DNA from: Mailhella sp.
Lineage (GTDB): Bacteria; Desulfobacterota; Desulfovibrionia; Desulfovibrionales; Desulfovibrionaceae
Reading direction: 5' to 3'
Length of the DNA: 10,129 nt
Assembly: GCA_024404335.1 (NCBI GenBank)
Contig: JAKSQA010000020.1
Coordinates: 1 to 10,129, forward strand
A model generated the notes under the pieces. The model saw only the letters and a program-made list of their open reading frames with translations. It had not been told where the DNA came from and did not search any database. The position numbers and the translations under genes are program-made. Positions 1 through 9,304 of the stretch are shown here, one piece after another (position 1 is the stretch's first letter; the number at the start of each line of letters is the position of its first letter).

Positions 1-762
1 GGCAATACATCCGTATCCAATGCATCCGACATCGGCCGTACCATAGCCTTGGCGCACGAGTATATCGTACTTCTTCTGCAATTGGGCCCGCATGTGTTCG
101 GAAAGCCGTTCACCTGTACAGAATGCGACTTCAAGAAAAAGCTCTTTGCGGAGATTAATGCCCTTCTCTTCAGCTCGTTGAGCTAGATGCATAAGGAAAC
201 TCGGCGTGCCGACATAGCCGGAGACGCGAAGCTTCTGCATGATGTCGATCTGGGTAGTCGCATCGGTCGGTCCGGTGGGGATGGCTGTGCATCCGAGATT
301 GCGGAGAGGCTCCTCGAACATCAGGCCGGCGGGGGCGAGATGATAGTTGAAGGTCACCTGCGCTGCATCGCCGGGACGGAAGCCTACGGCATAAAACGCT
401 TCAGTGTATCCCCAGTAGTCATCGCTGCGGTCCTCAGGGTCGAAGATAGGGCCGGGGGAAAGGAACACCCGTCGGAGATCTCCAATGTCCTTAGTGAGAA
501 GCCCGCCCAAACGAGGCCCCATGGATTGCAGGAAAATAAGTTCCTTCTTCTTGAGGATGGGGATATGCTTGAGGTCGGAAAGCGTCTTGAACTTCTCGAT
601 GTTGAACTGCGCGCGGTCGAAGCGCTTCTTCACGTCTTCCGAATAGCGGTAGGCATAGGAAAGGAGATCCTTGAGCTGGATGAGGTTGTACTGCCGGCGC
701 TCGCTCTCGTCGAGAACCTCGCGGCGGCTGTAGATGCCCTCCATACGGTCTTTGCGGGTCAT
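1..762 (-). CDS. Phenylacetate-CoA ligase (PaaK)-like AMP-binding family protein, 5' part only
   Basis: Reading the minus strand from 762 gives 254 uninterrupted codons to the window edge; the C-terminal part lies outside. The start MTRKDRMEGIYSRRE resembles the N-terminus of PaaK-type adenylate-forming ligases, which activate aryl acids to acyl-AMP and then acyl-CoA in the cytoplasm. Further family-like stretches are VGTPSFLMHL (residues 184-193), FCTGERLSEHMR (214-225) and the adenylate-site-like GYGTADVG (239-246). Odd point: where PaaK normally has the Ser/Thr/Gly-rich ATP loop (SSGTTGKP-like), this protein reads FLSPGPIFDPED (100-111), so standard ATP-dependent ligase activity is uncertain. 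From memory, related proteobacterial proteins share this SPGPI-type motif. The start at 762 is supported by GGAG five bases upstream; the ATG at 773 hits a stop after three codons. The gene is divergent from der. Codon use is less C-biased than in the central genes. The family call is fairly safe; the substrate is unknown. Confidence 0.8.
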   Translation of the reverse strand, partial: MTRKDRMEGIYSRREVLDESERRQYNLIQLKDLLSYAYRYSEDVKKRFDRAQFNIEKFKTLSDLKHIPILKKKELIFLQSMGPRLGGLLTKDIGDLRRVFLSPGPIFDPEDRSDDYWGYTEAFYAVGFRPGDAAQVTFNYHLAPAGLMFEEPLRNLGCTAIPTGPTDATTQIDIMQKLRVSGYVGTPSFLMHLAQRAEEKGINLRKELFLEVAFCTGERLSEHMRAQLQKKYDILVRQGYGTADVGCIGYGCIA

Positions 763-785
763 ATGAACTCCATTTAAAAGGAGAT

Positions 786-796
786 TGTTTGAAACA
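786..796. promoter_or_regulatory. Small perfect palindrome, possible operator
   Basis: TGTTTGAAACA is a perfect inverted repeat with 5-bp arms around one central base. It lies just downstream of the predicted minus-strand promoter, between it and the PaaK-like start, where a repressor could act. It is short enough to arise by chance, and a functional role is inference. Confidence 0.2.
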
Positions 797-806
797 GAAA
801 GCACGA

Positions 807-835
807 TGTATATGCACAATACGAAAATAATGCAA
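807..835 (-). promoter_or_regulatory. Candidate sigma70-type promoter for the PaaK-like gene
   Basis: On the minus strand TTGCAT (835-830) is followed, after 17 bases, by TATACA (812-807). The -35 box matches the consensus at three of six positions and the -10 box at four of six. The region is markedly AT-rich compared with its surroundings. Transcription would start near 800 and give a leader of roughly 40 nt. Other pairings in this AT-rich stretch are possible. Confidence 0.35.
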
Positions 836-890
836 GGATTTTTTTATTTGTCATTGTATTCCGGCAGGTTATGGCACTTCACAAAGCCGC

Positions 891-920
891 TTGATTTTCC
901 CCGTCGCGGCAGGCTATCAT
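891..920 (+). promoter_or_regulatory. Candidate sigma70-type promoter for der
   Basis: TTGATT (891-896) and TATCAT (915-920) are separated by 18 bases. The -35 box matches the consensus at four positions and the -10 box at five. This would leave a GC-rich leader of about 95 nt before der. I see no recognisable riboswitch or RNA gene in the leader. Confidence 0.4.
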
Positions 921-1023
921 ATCCAGCCCGATTGGAGAGCCGCCACGGCCCCCTGCGGAGTCCATCCGCGCCGGCCCCGCCACGCTCCCCGATCCGCAAA
1001 AATCCCCCGGAAGGTACCGGCCC

Positions 1024-2460
1024 ATGATGCCAAAAGTCGTTCTCCTCGGACGCCCCAACGTAGGCAAGTCCACCCTGTTCAACCGCCTCATCCGCAGCAA
1101 CCGCGCCATCACGCACGACAGGCCCGGCGTCACGCGCGACCGCATGGAAGGCGTCGTACGCTCCCGCTTCGGGCGCGACTTCACGCTCATCGACACCGGC
1201 GGCATCACGCTCGACCACCATGAGGCCGTGGCCGAAGGCCCGGCGGGCATCAGGGGCTTCGAGGCGGAGATCCTGAAGCAGGCCGAGGCCGCGCTGAAGG
1301 AGGCCGACGTCGTGTGCATGGTTGTGGACGGCCGCGACGGACTCATGCCCTTCGACGAGCATCTCGCCTCGCATCTGCGCAAGTGCGGCAAGCCCATCCT
1401 CCTCATCGTCAACAAGGTCGACGGCCCCGAGAAGGAGGAGCTGCTCGTAGCCGACTTCCACATCCTCGGCTTCCCCATCACCGCATGCTCGGCCGAGCAC
1501 GGCCACAACCTGCGCGGCGTCGAGGGCGAGATACGCGACATGCTGCCCGAAGACGACGGCTTCGGCGACGAGGATGCGGAGGAATCCGACGAAGGCGCCC
1601 CTGCGGAAACCGAAGAGGACCGCGAAAAGCCGGGCGTGCGCCGCAGGAAGGCGGCCGACAACCTCAAGCTCTGCTTCCTCGGCCGCCCGAATGCAGGCAA
1701 GTCCTCCCTCACCATCGCCTTCATCGGCGAGGACCGCATGATCGTCAGCGACGTCGCAGGCACCACCCGCGACAGCGTCGACGTCTCTGTCGAGAAGGAC
1801 GGCAGGACCTATACATTCGTCGACACGGCCGGCGTGCGCCGCCGCTCGCGCATCACCGACACGGTGGAACGCTTCTCCGTGAACTCCTCCCTCAAGAGCA
1901 CCACCAAGGCCGACGTGACCTTCCTCGTCCTCGACTCCTGCGAGGGGCTCACATCCCAGGACAAGCGCCTCATCGAGCTGCTCGACGAGCGCAAGACCCC
2001 CTTCCTTGTCTGCCTCAACAAGATAGACCTCATCCCTGCGAAGGCCCGAAAGGACCTGCTTGCCGAGATGCAGGAGCAGCTGAGCTTCTGCTCACACATC
2101 CCGGTCGTCCCCGTCTCGGCGAAAACCGGCGAGGGCATGAGCAGGCTCATCCCCCTTGCCGAGCGCATCTACGCCGAATGCGGCACGCGCGTCTCCACCG
2201 GCCTGCTCAACCGCGCCATGGAGGAGACCCTCACCAGGCACCAGGCACCTGTCGTACGCCGGGTGCGCCCCAAGTTCTTCTACCTCACGCAGGCCGAGAG
2301 CGAGCCCCCGACCTTCGTCTGCTTCGTCAATGACGCCGATCGAGTCGCGGAATCCTACGCGCGCTACCTTGAGAAGTCACTGCGCAGGATCTTCGGCATA
2401 AGACACGCCCCCATGCGGCTCCATCTGCGCTCGTCGCACGGAAAGAAGGACGCGAAATAG
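1024..2460 (+). CDS. der: Ribosome assembly GTPase Der (EngA)
   Basis: This 478-residue protein has the tandem GTPase layout unique to Der, an essential factor in maturation of the 50S ribosomal subunit. GTPase domain 1 shows G1 GRPNVGKS (9-16), G3 DTGG (57-60) and G4 NKVD (130-133). Domain 2 shows GRPNAGKS (220-227), DTAG followed by VRRR (267-270 on), and NKID (332-335). The remainder, from about 385, matches the C-terminal KH-like RNA-contacting domain. Length is normal for the family or slightly long. Between the two GTPase domains is a strongly acidic linker (about 175-205). The start at 1024 has GGAAGG (1009-1014) nine bases upstream; the ATG at 1027 is the alternative and would sit 12 bases away. 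The gene has its own candidate promoter and a strong terminator, so it is probably monocistronic. All nucleotide-binding motifs look intact. Confidence 0.97.
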   Translation: MMPKVVLLGRPNVGKSTLFNRLIRSNRAITHDRPGVTRDRMEGVVRSRFGRDFTLIDTGGITLDHHEAVAEGPAGIRGFEAEILKQAEAALKEADVVCMVVDGRDGLMPFDEHLASHLRKCGKPILLIVNKVDGPEKEELLVADFHILGFPITACSAEHGHNLRGVEGEIRDMLPEDDGFGDEDAEESDEGAPAETEEDREKPGVRRRKAADNLKLCFLGRPNAGKSSLTIAFIGEDRMIVSDVAGTTRDSVDVSVEKDGRTYTFVDTAGVRRRSRITDTVERFSVNSSLKSTTKADVTFLVLDSCEGLTSQDKRLIELLDERKTPFLVCLNKIDLIPAKARKDLLAEMQEQLSFCSHIPVVPVSAKTGEGMSRLIPLAERIYAECGTRVSTGLLNRAMEETLTRHQAPVVRRVRPKFFYLTQAESEPPTFVCFVNDADRVAESYARYLEKSLRRIFGIRHAPMRLHLRSSHGKKDAK

Positions 2461-2478
2461 TTTTCCCGCATTCCGGGG

Positions 2479-2517
2479 AAGCCCCGCAGGCCGGAGAGGC
2501 CGCGGGGCTTTTCCTTT
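2479..2517 (+). terminator. Rho-independent terminator after der
   Basis: AAGCCCCGC (2479-2487) pairs perfectly with GCGGGGCTT (2502-2510). Past a bulged A, an inner GGCC (2489-2492) pairs with GGCC (2498-2501) around a five-base loop. A T-rich tail (TTTTCCTTT, 2509-2517) overlaps and follows the stem. It lies 19 bases beyond the der stop and just before the guaB promoter, separating the two units. Confidence 0.92.
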
Positions 2518-2520
2518 ATG

Positions 2521-2549
2521 TTGACATAGGCCTGCGCCGCAGATATCCT
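2521..2549 (+). promoter_or_regulatory. Sigma70-type promoter for guaB and the downstream block
   Basis: A perfect -35 hexamer TTGACA (2521-2526) is followed after 17 bases by TATCCT (2544-2549), which matches the -10 consensus at four of six positions. It starts immediately after the der terminator. The start point would be near 2556, giving a leader of about 34 nt. No purine-type operator or riboswitch is visible in so short a leader. Confidence 0.65.
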
Positions 2550-2589
2550 GACCTATCTTTTACGCATCCGATCCTTACTGGAGGAACAT

Positions 2590-4047
<1,458 letters not shown>

Positions 4048-4053
4048 GAACAG

Positions 4054-4073
4054 GCCCGGCCTCCGGGCCGGGC
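4054..4073 (+). other. GC-only hairpin in the guaB-guaA gap
   Basis: GCCCGGC (4054-4060) pairs perfectly with GCCGGGC (4067-4073) around a six-base loop, directly after the guaB stop and upstream of the guaA ribosome binding site. No T-run follows, so it is not a standard terminator. It could act as a processing or stability element, or partly attenuate readthrough; this is inference. Confidence 0.5.
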
Positions 4074-4093
4074 GCCTTCCTTACGGAGCCCCC

Positions 4094-5653
4094 ATGTCCA
4101 AAGTCATCATCCTCGACTTCGGTTCCCAGGTCACGCAGCTCATCGCCCGCCGCGTGCGTGAGGCCGGCGTCTATTCCGAGATCCATCCCTGCGTCATCAC
4201 CGCCGACAAGGTCGCGGCCATGAACCCCGACGCCGTCATCCTCTCCGGCGGCCCCGCCGGCGTCGGCGAGACGGACGCCCCGGCCTTGGACAGGGCCATC
4301 CTCGACCTCACCGTGCCGCTGCTGGCCATCTGCTACGGCATGCAGCTCATGGCCCATGTGCTCGGCGGCGTGCTCTCCCAGTCCGAGACCCGCGAATACG
4401 GCCCCGCCGACTTCGACAAGGCCGCCGACTGCCCCCTGTGGGACGGCATCGCCCCCTTCGCCGAAGGCAAGGCCTCCCGCGTATGGATGTCGCACGGCGA
4501 CAAGGTGCAGACGCCTCCCCCCGGCTTCATCGTGACCGGCCGCACCGCCACGCTCGACGTCGCCGCCATGAGCTGCGATGAGCGCCGCATGTACGCCCTG
4601 CAGTTCCATCCCGAAGTGCACCACTCCGTGGACGGCACGCAGATGCTCCGCAACTTCCTCTTCAAGGTCGCGAAGATCACGCCCGACTGGTCCATGAGCT
4701 CCTTCGTCGACCGCGTCGTCAAGCAGGTGCGCGAGACCGTCGGCGACAGCCACGTCATCTGCGCCCTCTCCGGCGGCGTCGACTCCACCGTCGTGGCCGT
4801 CCTGCTGAACAAGGCCATCGGCAAGCAGCTCCACTGCATCTTCGTCGACAACGGCGTCCTCCGCATGAATGAAGGCGAGGAAGTCGTCAACATGCTGCGC
4901 GGCAGCTTCAACCTGAATCTGAAGTACGTGCAGGCCTCCGACCTCTTCCTCGGCCTCCTCGCCGGCGTCGAGGATCCGGAGAAGAAGCGCAAGATCATCG
5001 GCCACACCTTCATCGACGTCTTCGACAAAGAAGCAAGCGCCATCAAGGCCGAAGGCCATGACGTGAAGTTCCTCGCCCAGGGCACGCTCTACCCCGACGT
5101 CATCGAGTCCGTCTCCTACAAGGGCCCGAGCGCCGTCATCAAGAGCCACCACAACGTGGGCGGCCTCCCCGAGAAGATGAACATGAAGCTCATCGAGCCT
5201 CTGCGCGAGCTCTTCAAGGACGAGGTGCGCGCCGTGGGCGCCGAGCTCGGCATCCCCGAAAGCATCCTCTGGCGCCACCCCTTCCCCGGACCCGGCCTCG
5301 CCATCCGCGTGATCGGCGAAGTCACCAAGCCCCGCCTCGACATCCTCCGCAAGGCCGATGTCATCGTCATGGAGGAGCTCCGCGCCTCCGGCTTCTACCG
5401 CAAGGTATGGCAGGGCTTCGCCGTGCTGCTCCCGCTCAAGACGGTGGGCGTCATGGGCGACGGCCGCACCTATGAGCATGTCATCGCCCTCCGTATCGGG
5501 GAAAGCGTGGACGCCATGACGGCCGACTGGGCCCGTCTCCCCGCCGATCTGCTGGCCAAGATCTCCGGCCGCATCATCAACGAGGTCAAGGGCGTCAACC
5601 GCGTGGTCTACGACATCTCCTCCAAGCCGCCGTCGACCATCGAATGGGAATAG
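4094..5653 (+). CDS. guaA: GMP synthase (glutamine-hydrolysing)
   Basis: GuaA converts XMP to GMP using ATP and glutamine-derived ammonia. The 519-residue protein is complete. The N-terminal class I glutamine amidotransferase domain (about 1-190) begins [18 protein letters not shown] and carries Cys80 in AICYGMQ plus His172 and Glu174 in QFHPEV, forming the Cys-His-Glu triad. The ATP-pyrophosphatase domain has its P-loop SGGVDS at 226-231. The C-terminal dimerisation domain ends with the family hallmark [19 protein letters not shown]. The ribosome site GGAG (4085-4088) lies five bases before the ATG. With guaB immediately upstream, this is a two-gene IMP-to-GMP unit, probably transcribed from the promoter at 2521. 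Confidence 0.98.
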   Translation: MSKVIILDFGSQVTQLIARRVREAGVYSEIHPCVITADKVAAMNPDAVILSGGPAGVGETDAPALDRAILDLTVPLLAICYGMQLMAHVLGGVLSQSETREYGPADFDKAADCPLWDGIAPFAEGKASRVWMSHGDKVQTPPPGFIVTGRTATLDVAAMSCDERRMYALQFHPEVHHSVDGTQMLRNFLFKVAKITPDWSMSSFVDRVVKQVRETVGDSHVICALSGGVDSTVVAVLLNKAIGKQLHCIFVDNGVLRMNEGEEVVNMLRGSFNLNLKYVQASDLFLGLLAGVEDPEKKRKIIGHTFIDVFDKEASAIKAEGHDVKFLAQGTLYPDVIESVSYKGPSAVIKSHHNVGGLPEKMNMKLIEPLRELFKDEVRAVGAELGIPESILWRHPFPGPGLAIRVIGEVTKPRLDILRKADVIVMEELRASGFYRKVWQGFAVLLPLKTVGVMGDGRTYEHVIALRIGESVDAMTADWARLPADLLAKISGRIINEVKGVNRVVYDISSKPPSTIEWE

Positions 5654-5667
5654 CATAGGAGCAAGCC

Positions 5668-5937
5668 ATGTTCGGCATTGGCAGTACGGAACTGCTTGTC
5701 ATACTGATCGTCGCCCTTCTCGTGCTCGGCCCGAAGAAGCTGCCGAAGATTGCGCATACCCTCGGCCGGGCCATGGGGGAATTCCGCCGCGTATCCACGG
5801 AATTCCAGCGTACGCTCAACACTGAAATCGCCTTTGAGGAAGAAGCCGAGAAGACGAAGGCGGCCAAGGCGGCTGCCGCCGCGCAGCCGACGCCGGCCGA
5901 CGATCCTTCCCGGCCCGACCCCGAGCGGAAGGCCTGA
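5668..5937 (+). CDS. tatB: Sec-independent (Tat) translocase subunit, TatB-like of the TatA/B family
   Basis: This small membrane protein (89 residues) has the TatA/B layout: a short N-terminal transmembrane helix (about 7-20, ELLVILIVALLVLG), a GP hinge, then an amphipathic helix (about 22-50) and a charged, Ala/Pro-rich tail. Glu8 and the LGPKKLP hinge favour TatB, which with TatC forms the receptor for twin-arginine signal peptides; TatA proteins usually have an FG at the hinge. Some bacteria use one TatA-type protein for both roles, and no separate tatA is in this window, so a dual role cannot be excluded. AGGAG (5657-5661) lies six bases before the ATG, 14 nt after guaA. tatC follows after two bases, supporting a translocase role. 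Family call is firm; the TatA versus TatB label is moderate. Confidence 0.85.
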   Translation: MFGIGSTELLVILIVALLVLGPKKLPKIAHTLGRAMGEFRRVSTEFQRTLNTEIAFEEEAEKTKAAKAAAAAQPTPADDPSRPDPERKA

Positions 5938-5939
5938 GC

Positions 5940-7193
5940 ATGGCTGAAGATATCGAACTCACAGGCGCCGCGGCACAGTCCGCGGCCGCCGGAATATCCG
6001 GCGGGCGGCGCACGGTGGAGGAGGACGGGGAATCCGCCTCTTCCGCCGGCGCCGTCCCGGCCGTCGGATCCCCTGCTTCCGAAGAAGCGGACTCCTTCAG
6101 CGTGTCCGATGACGGAAGCCCCCACGGCCCCCTCGGCCTCTACGACGATGACGCCGAAGAAGACGGCGCGGGCCAGGCAGCGCCCGGCTCTTCCCCCGAT
6201 GCGGCGGCAGCGGAATCCTCCGAGGAAGACTCCGGGGAATCCGAAGACGGCTCACAGGAGCCTCCCGCGGAGGACGGCGGCGAATACGGCTCCGTCGGCG
6301 CGCCCATGTTCGCCTCCTTCCACGCGGGCGCCATGCGCGAGCCCGCCGATCTCGAGAAGCGCAGCGACGGCCTCCCGGCATCCGCTCCCGCTTCGGACGA
6401 TGGCGATGATGACGACGAGGATGCCGAAGACGACGTCCCCATGACGCTCATCGGCCATCTCAACGAGCTCCGCAGGCGGCTCACCCGCATCGTCATCGTG
6501 GCCCTGCTCGGCTTCATCGCGTTCTACGGCGTCTCCGAGCCGCTGTACGCCTGGCTTTCCGAGCCGCTGAAGGCCTGCATGCCCGAAGGCAGCAAGCTCA
6601 TCTACGCCTCGCCCCAGGGCGCCTTCTTCACCTACATGAAGGTCGCGCTCGTAGCCTCGCTCTTCGGCACCAGCCCCTACAGCTTCTACCAGGTATGGGC
6701 GTTCATCGCTCCCGGCCTCTACCGCGAGGAAAAGCGCGCCGTGCTTCCGCTGGCGCTCTTCTCCACGGTCTTCTTCCTGTCGGGCGCGGCGTTCTGCTTC
6801 TATCTCGTCTTTCCCATCGCCTTCCAGTTCTTCATGGGCTTCGCCACCGACACCATCGTGCCCATGATCTCCGTGGAGGAATACCTGAGCTTCGCGCTCA
6901 AGCTGCTCATCGCCTTCGGGCTCGTGTTCGAGATGCCGCTCTTCACCTTCTTCCTTTCGAAGTTCGGCATCCTCTCCCCCGAGTTCATGCGGCACAGCCG
7001 CCGCTACGCGATACTGCTCATCTTCGTCATGGCGGCCGTGCTCACCCCGCCCGACGTCTTCTCCCAGTGCATGATGGCACTCCCCATGCTGCTTCTCTAT
7101 GAGGTCAGCATCTACGTTTCCGCCGTAGCCCGTCCGAAGAAGGACGGGGAAGAAGAAAAGGAAGCGGAATCCGACGAAAAGGAGCCGGCATGA
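5940..7193 (+). CDS. tatC: Twin-arginine translocase subunit TatC with long acidic N-terminal extension
   Basis: TatC is the polytopic inner-membrane core of the Tat receptor and binds twin-arginine signal peptides of folded exported proteins. The conserved part begins at Met168 ([14 protein letters not shown]) and runs about 250 residues, the normal full TatC length, with several hydrophobic helices. Family positions include [19 protein letters not shown], Glu264 in REEKR (likely the E. coli Glu103 equivalent) and Glu331 in FGLVFEMP (likely Glu170). Ahead of this lie about 167 residues of low-complexity Ser/Ala/Gly/Asp/Glu sequence, about 45 acidic and only five Lys/Arg by my count, presumably cytoplasmic. 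The start at 5940 has GGAAGG (5927-5932) seven bases upstream and sits two bases after tatB. An internal start at 6441 would give a standard TatC but has no well-placed ribosome site. The tail is also charged. hisB overlaps the end by four bases. Confidence 0.95.
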   Translation: MAEDIELTGAAAQSAAAGISGGRRTVEEDGESASSAGAVPAVGSPASEEADSFSVSDDGSPHGPLGLYDDDAEEDGAGQAAPGSSPDAAAAESSEEDSGESEDGSQEPPAEDGGEYGSVGAPMFASFHAGAMREPADLEKRSDGLPASAPASDDGDDDDEDAEDDVPMTLIGHLNELRRRLTRIVIVALLGFIAFYGVSEPLYAWLSEPLKACMPEGSKLIYASPQGAFFTYMKVALVASLFGTSPYSFYQVWAFIAPGLYREEKRAVLPLALFSTVFFLSGAAFCFYLVFPIAFQFFMGFATDTIVPMISVEEYLSFALKLLIAFGLVFEMPLFTFFLSKFGILSPEFMRHSRRYAILLIFVMAAVLTPPDVFSQCMMALPMLLLYEVSIYVSAVARPKKDGEEEKEAESDEKEPA

Positions 7194-7783
7194 CAGACAG
7201 CCGCACAGCATCGCTCTCCCGCTCGACTGGAGAGACCTCCGTACGCCTTGAGCTGAACCTCGACGGCGAGGGCAGCACCTCCGTCACCACGGGCTTCGGC
7301 ATGCTCGACCACATGCTCACGCTGACCGCCTTCTGGGCGAAGTTCGACCTCCGGCTCGTCTGCACGGGCGACCTGCATGTCGACGCGCACCACACCGCCG
7401 AAGACGTGGCGCTCTGCCTCGGCAAGGCCCTCAGGGACGCCCTCGGCGACCGCCGCGGCATAGCCCGCGTAGGCTGGGCCCGCGTGCCCATGGACGAGGC
7501 CCTTGCCGACGTCACCGTCGACCTCTCCGGCCGCCCCTGGCTGGAATTCCGGGGCGACGAGATCCTCCCGCCCGTCATCGCCGGCGAGGAGAAGGACCTC
7601 TGGCGCGAATTCTACAAGGCGCTGGCATCGGCCGCCCAGTGCAACCTCCATATTTCCTTCCAGTACGGCAAGAACGGCCACCATCTGCTGGAATCCGCCG
7701 CCAAGGGGCTGGGCCTTGCGCTGGCGCAGGCCGTACACCGTTCCAGCGACCGCATGCCCAGCACAAAGGGGAGTCTCGACTGA
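7190..7783 (+). CDS. hisB: Imidazoleglycerol-phosphate dehydratase
   Basis: HisB removes water from imidazoleglycerol phosphate to give imidazoleacetol phosphate, a late step of histidine synthesis. The 197-residue protein is the monofunctional dehydratase without the phosphatase domain found in the E. coli fusion. Family motifs are intact: GFGMLDHM (35-42), [14 protein letters not shown] (60-73) with metal ligands His67, His68 and Glu71, and the second site [10 protein letters not shown] with His164, His165 and Glu168. The C-terminus PSTKGSLD is typical. Its ATG overlaps the tatC stop as ATGA, with AAGGAG inside the tatC end five bases upstream, so translation is likely coupled. hisA follows one gene later; other his genes are not in the window. 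Confidence 0.97.
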   Translation: MTDSRTASLSRSTGETSVRLELNLDGEGSTSVTTGFGMLDHMLTLTAFWAKFDLRLVCTGDLHVDAHHTAEDVALCLGKALRDALGDRRGIARVGWARVPMDEALADVTVDLSGRPWLEFRGDEILPPVIAGEEKDLWREFYKALASAAQCNLHISFQYGKNGHHLLESAAKGLGLALAQAVHRSSDRMPSTKGSLD

Positions 7784-8418
7784 TGCGTTTCCGTTACCTT
7801 GTCCTCACCGCCGCGGCCATCGCGATGCTGGCGGGCTGCCAGAAAAAGTCCGAGCCGGAGCTTCTCATCGCCCCCGGGCTCACCGTGGCCGTAGCACCCT
7901 ACACCCAGCCCACGCAGACCGCCGACCTGCTCTCCGGCTTCATCCCCGAAGGGCAGAGGAAGATCTCCGCCGAGGCGCTCGCCTCCCTTGACGAGGCCTT
8001 CCGCGGCAAGCTCGACCACAAGGGCCGCAGATACGTCATGCTGCGCCTCTCCGATATCCAGGGCGACATGGCGCGTGACTCCAGGGGCCGCCGCAGCGCC
8101 CTCGTCACGTGGGCGGAACGGGCCCGCAGGGCCGGCGCCGACATGATCGTCGTGCCGCAGGCCATCGAAATCCGCGAACTCGTGGGCAGCAAGGCCGGCG
8201 CGGTGACCTCCGCATCCGTCAACGAGGACTTCTACCTCATCGACGCACGCGAACCCGCAGCCCTTCTCCGCAGGAGCCACTTCGCCGAAGAGCAGAAGGC
8301 CCTTTCCGAAGACCTGACGAAGATCGGCAAATTCTTCAAGCGCGGCGGCGGATGGCTCACCGCCGGCGAACTCGCCGCTGAAGGCATGGACAAGGCGGTG
8401 GAGGCATTCGGACTATGA
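7783..8418 (+). CDS. Putative lipoprotein of unknown function
   Basis: I do not recognise this 211-residue protein. It opens with a classic lipoprotein signal peptide: MRFR, a hydrophobic stretch, then the lipobox LAGC with Cys19, followed by QKK. Gln rather than Asp at +2 suggests outer-membrane sorting by the enterobacterial rule. The mature part has no further membrane helix. It contains a VAVAPY strand-like segment, a predicted helix around [21 protein letters not shown], and a later [10 protein letters not shown] segment. The alternation and the early VAVAPY could fit a TolB/CsgG-type accessory lipoprotein fold, but that is a guess. The same frame is open from 7639, but the signal peptide, the ribosome site AAGGGGAG (7766-7773) and the TGATG junction with hisB fix the start at 7783. 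The end overlaps hisA by four bases. It is complete and shares codon use with its neighbours. Confidence 0.85.
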   Translation: MRFRYLVLTAAAIAMLAGCQKKSEPELLIAPGLTVAVAPYTQPTQTADLLSGFIPEGQRKISAEALASLDEAFRGKLDHKGRRYVMLRLSDIQGDMARDSRGRRSALVTWAERARRAGADMIVVPQAIEIRELVGSKAGAVTSASVNEDFYLIDAREPAALLRRSHFAEEQKALSEDLTKIGKFFKRGGGWLTAGELAAEGMDKAVEAFGL

Positions 8419-9152
8419 TCATCTTTCCCGCAGTCGATCTCCCGGGCGGCAAGGCCGTCCGTCTCACGCAGGGGCTTGCCGACCAGTCCACCGTCCACAA
8501 CGCCGACCCCGTCGCGGCCGCGCTGGACCTCCAGGCCCGCGGAGCCGAGTGGCTCCATCTCATCGACCTCGACGGCGCCTTCCAGGGGAAGAGCGTGAAC
8601 TCCGCGCTCGTCGCGAAGATCAGCGCCGCCCTCGACATCCCCATCGAGCTCGGCGGCGGCGTGCGCGACGAAGACGCGGCGCGCCTCTGGTTCGATGCCG
8701 GCGTGACGCGCCTCATCATCGGCACGATGGCCCTTGAGAACCCTAAGGAGTACGCCCGCCTCTGCAGCCTCTTCCCCGGGAAGATCGGCGTCTCCCTCGA
8801 TGCCGTTGACGGCCGCCTCCAGACCCGCGGCTGGGTCGCCGACGCCGGCCTCACCATCGACGCCGTGCTGCCCCGCCTCCTCCGCGACGGCACCGCCTTC
8901 ATCATCTACACCGACATCGCCCGCGACGGCATGCAGACCGGCGTGAACCTGCCCATGCTCACCCATCTCGCCGAAGCCAGCACCGTGCCCGTCGTGGCCG
9001 CCGGCGGCGTCTCCACCATCGACGACATCAGGAACCTCTATCCGCTCAGCGTGAACGCCAACCTCCAGGGCGCCATCTCGGGCCGCGCCATCTACGAGGG
9101 CACCCTCGACCTCGAGGCCGCCATGCGCTGGATCCGCGAACAGAAGGCCTGA
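8415..9152 (+). CDS. hisA: Phosphoribosylformimino-AICAR-phosphate isomerase (ProFAR isomerase)
   Basis: HisA is a (beta-alpha)8 barrel that isomerises ProFAR to PRFAR in histidine synthesis. The 245-residue length is standard. The N-terminus [17 protein letters not shown] carries the catalytic Asp8, and the second catalytic Asp is Asp129 in VSLDAVDG. Phosphate-binding and barrel motifs include LGGGVRDED (79-87), [10 protein letters not shown] and VVAAGGVST. The call HisA rather than HisF rests on the FPAVDL start, the LDAVDG segment and the TDIARDG loop. The ATG overlaps the lipoprotein stop as ATGA. It is the last gene of the block; a strong hairpin lies 56 nt beyond its stop. Confidence 0.97.
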   Translation: MIIFPAVDLPGGKAVRLTQGLADQSTVHNADPVAAALDLQARGAEWLHLIDLDGAFQGKSVNSALVAKISAALDIPIELGGGVRDEDAARLWFDAGVTRLIIGTMALENPKEYARLCSLFPGKIGVSLDAVDGRLQTRGWVADAGLTIDAVLPRLLRDGTAFIIYTDIARDGMQTGVNLPMLTHLAEASTVPVVAAGGVSTIDDIRNLYPLSVNANLQGAISGRAIYEGTLDLEAAMRWIREQKA

Positions 9153-9208
9153 CCCACCGCTCCGCGCCATTCAGGAACAGGCATAGCCTTTGCCGGCACA
9201 GCGATTTC

Positions 9209-9252
9209 AGAAGAGCCTCGCAGTTTCGACTGCGGGGCTCTTCTGTTGTCTG
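9209..9252 (+). terminator. Terminator hairpin after hisA
   Basis: AGAAGAGCC (9209-9217) and CGCAG (9219-9223) pair with CTGCG (9230-9234) and GGCTCTTCT (9236-9244), with a T-G wobble between them: a 15-bp stem around a six-base loop. The T-rich 3' arm and following GTTGTCTG form a weak T tract. The AGAAG side also supplies some T-richness for reading from the other strand, so it may act in both directions. It ends the gua-tat-his block. Confidence 0.82.
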
Positions 9253-9304
9253 CTATGGCGCCCGTTCTCAAAAATCCCTCAAAAACGTCTTACGCCCCCG
9301 TTTC

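Noticed and set aside
187..777. 196-codon plus-strand open frame at the left edge
   Set aside because: It lies antisense to the PaaK-like gene, which has recognisable family motifs and a ribosome site; the plus frame has neither.
1314..2333. 339-codon plus-strand open frame overlapping der in another frame
   Set aside because: Its translation is Arg/His/Pro-rich low complexity, typical of an out-of-frame reading of GC-rich coding DNA, and der explains the whole region.
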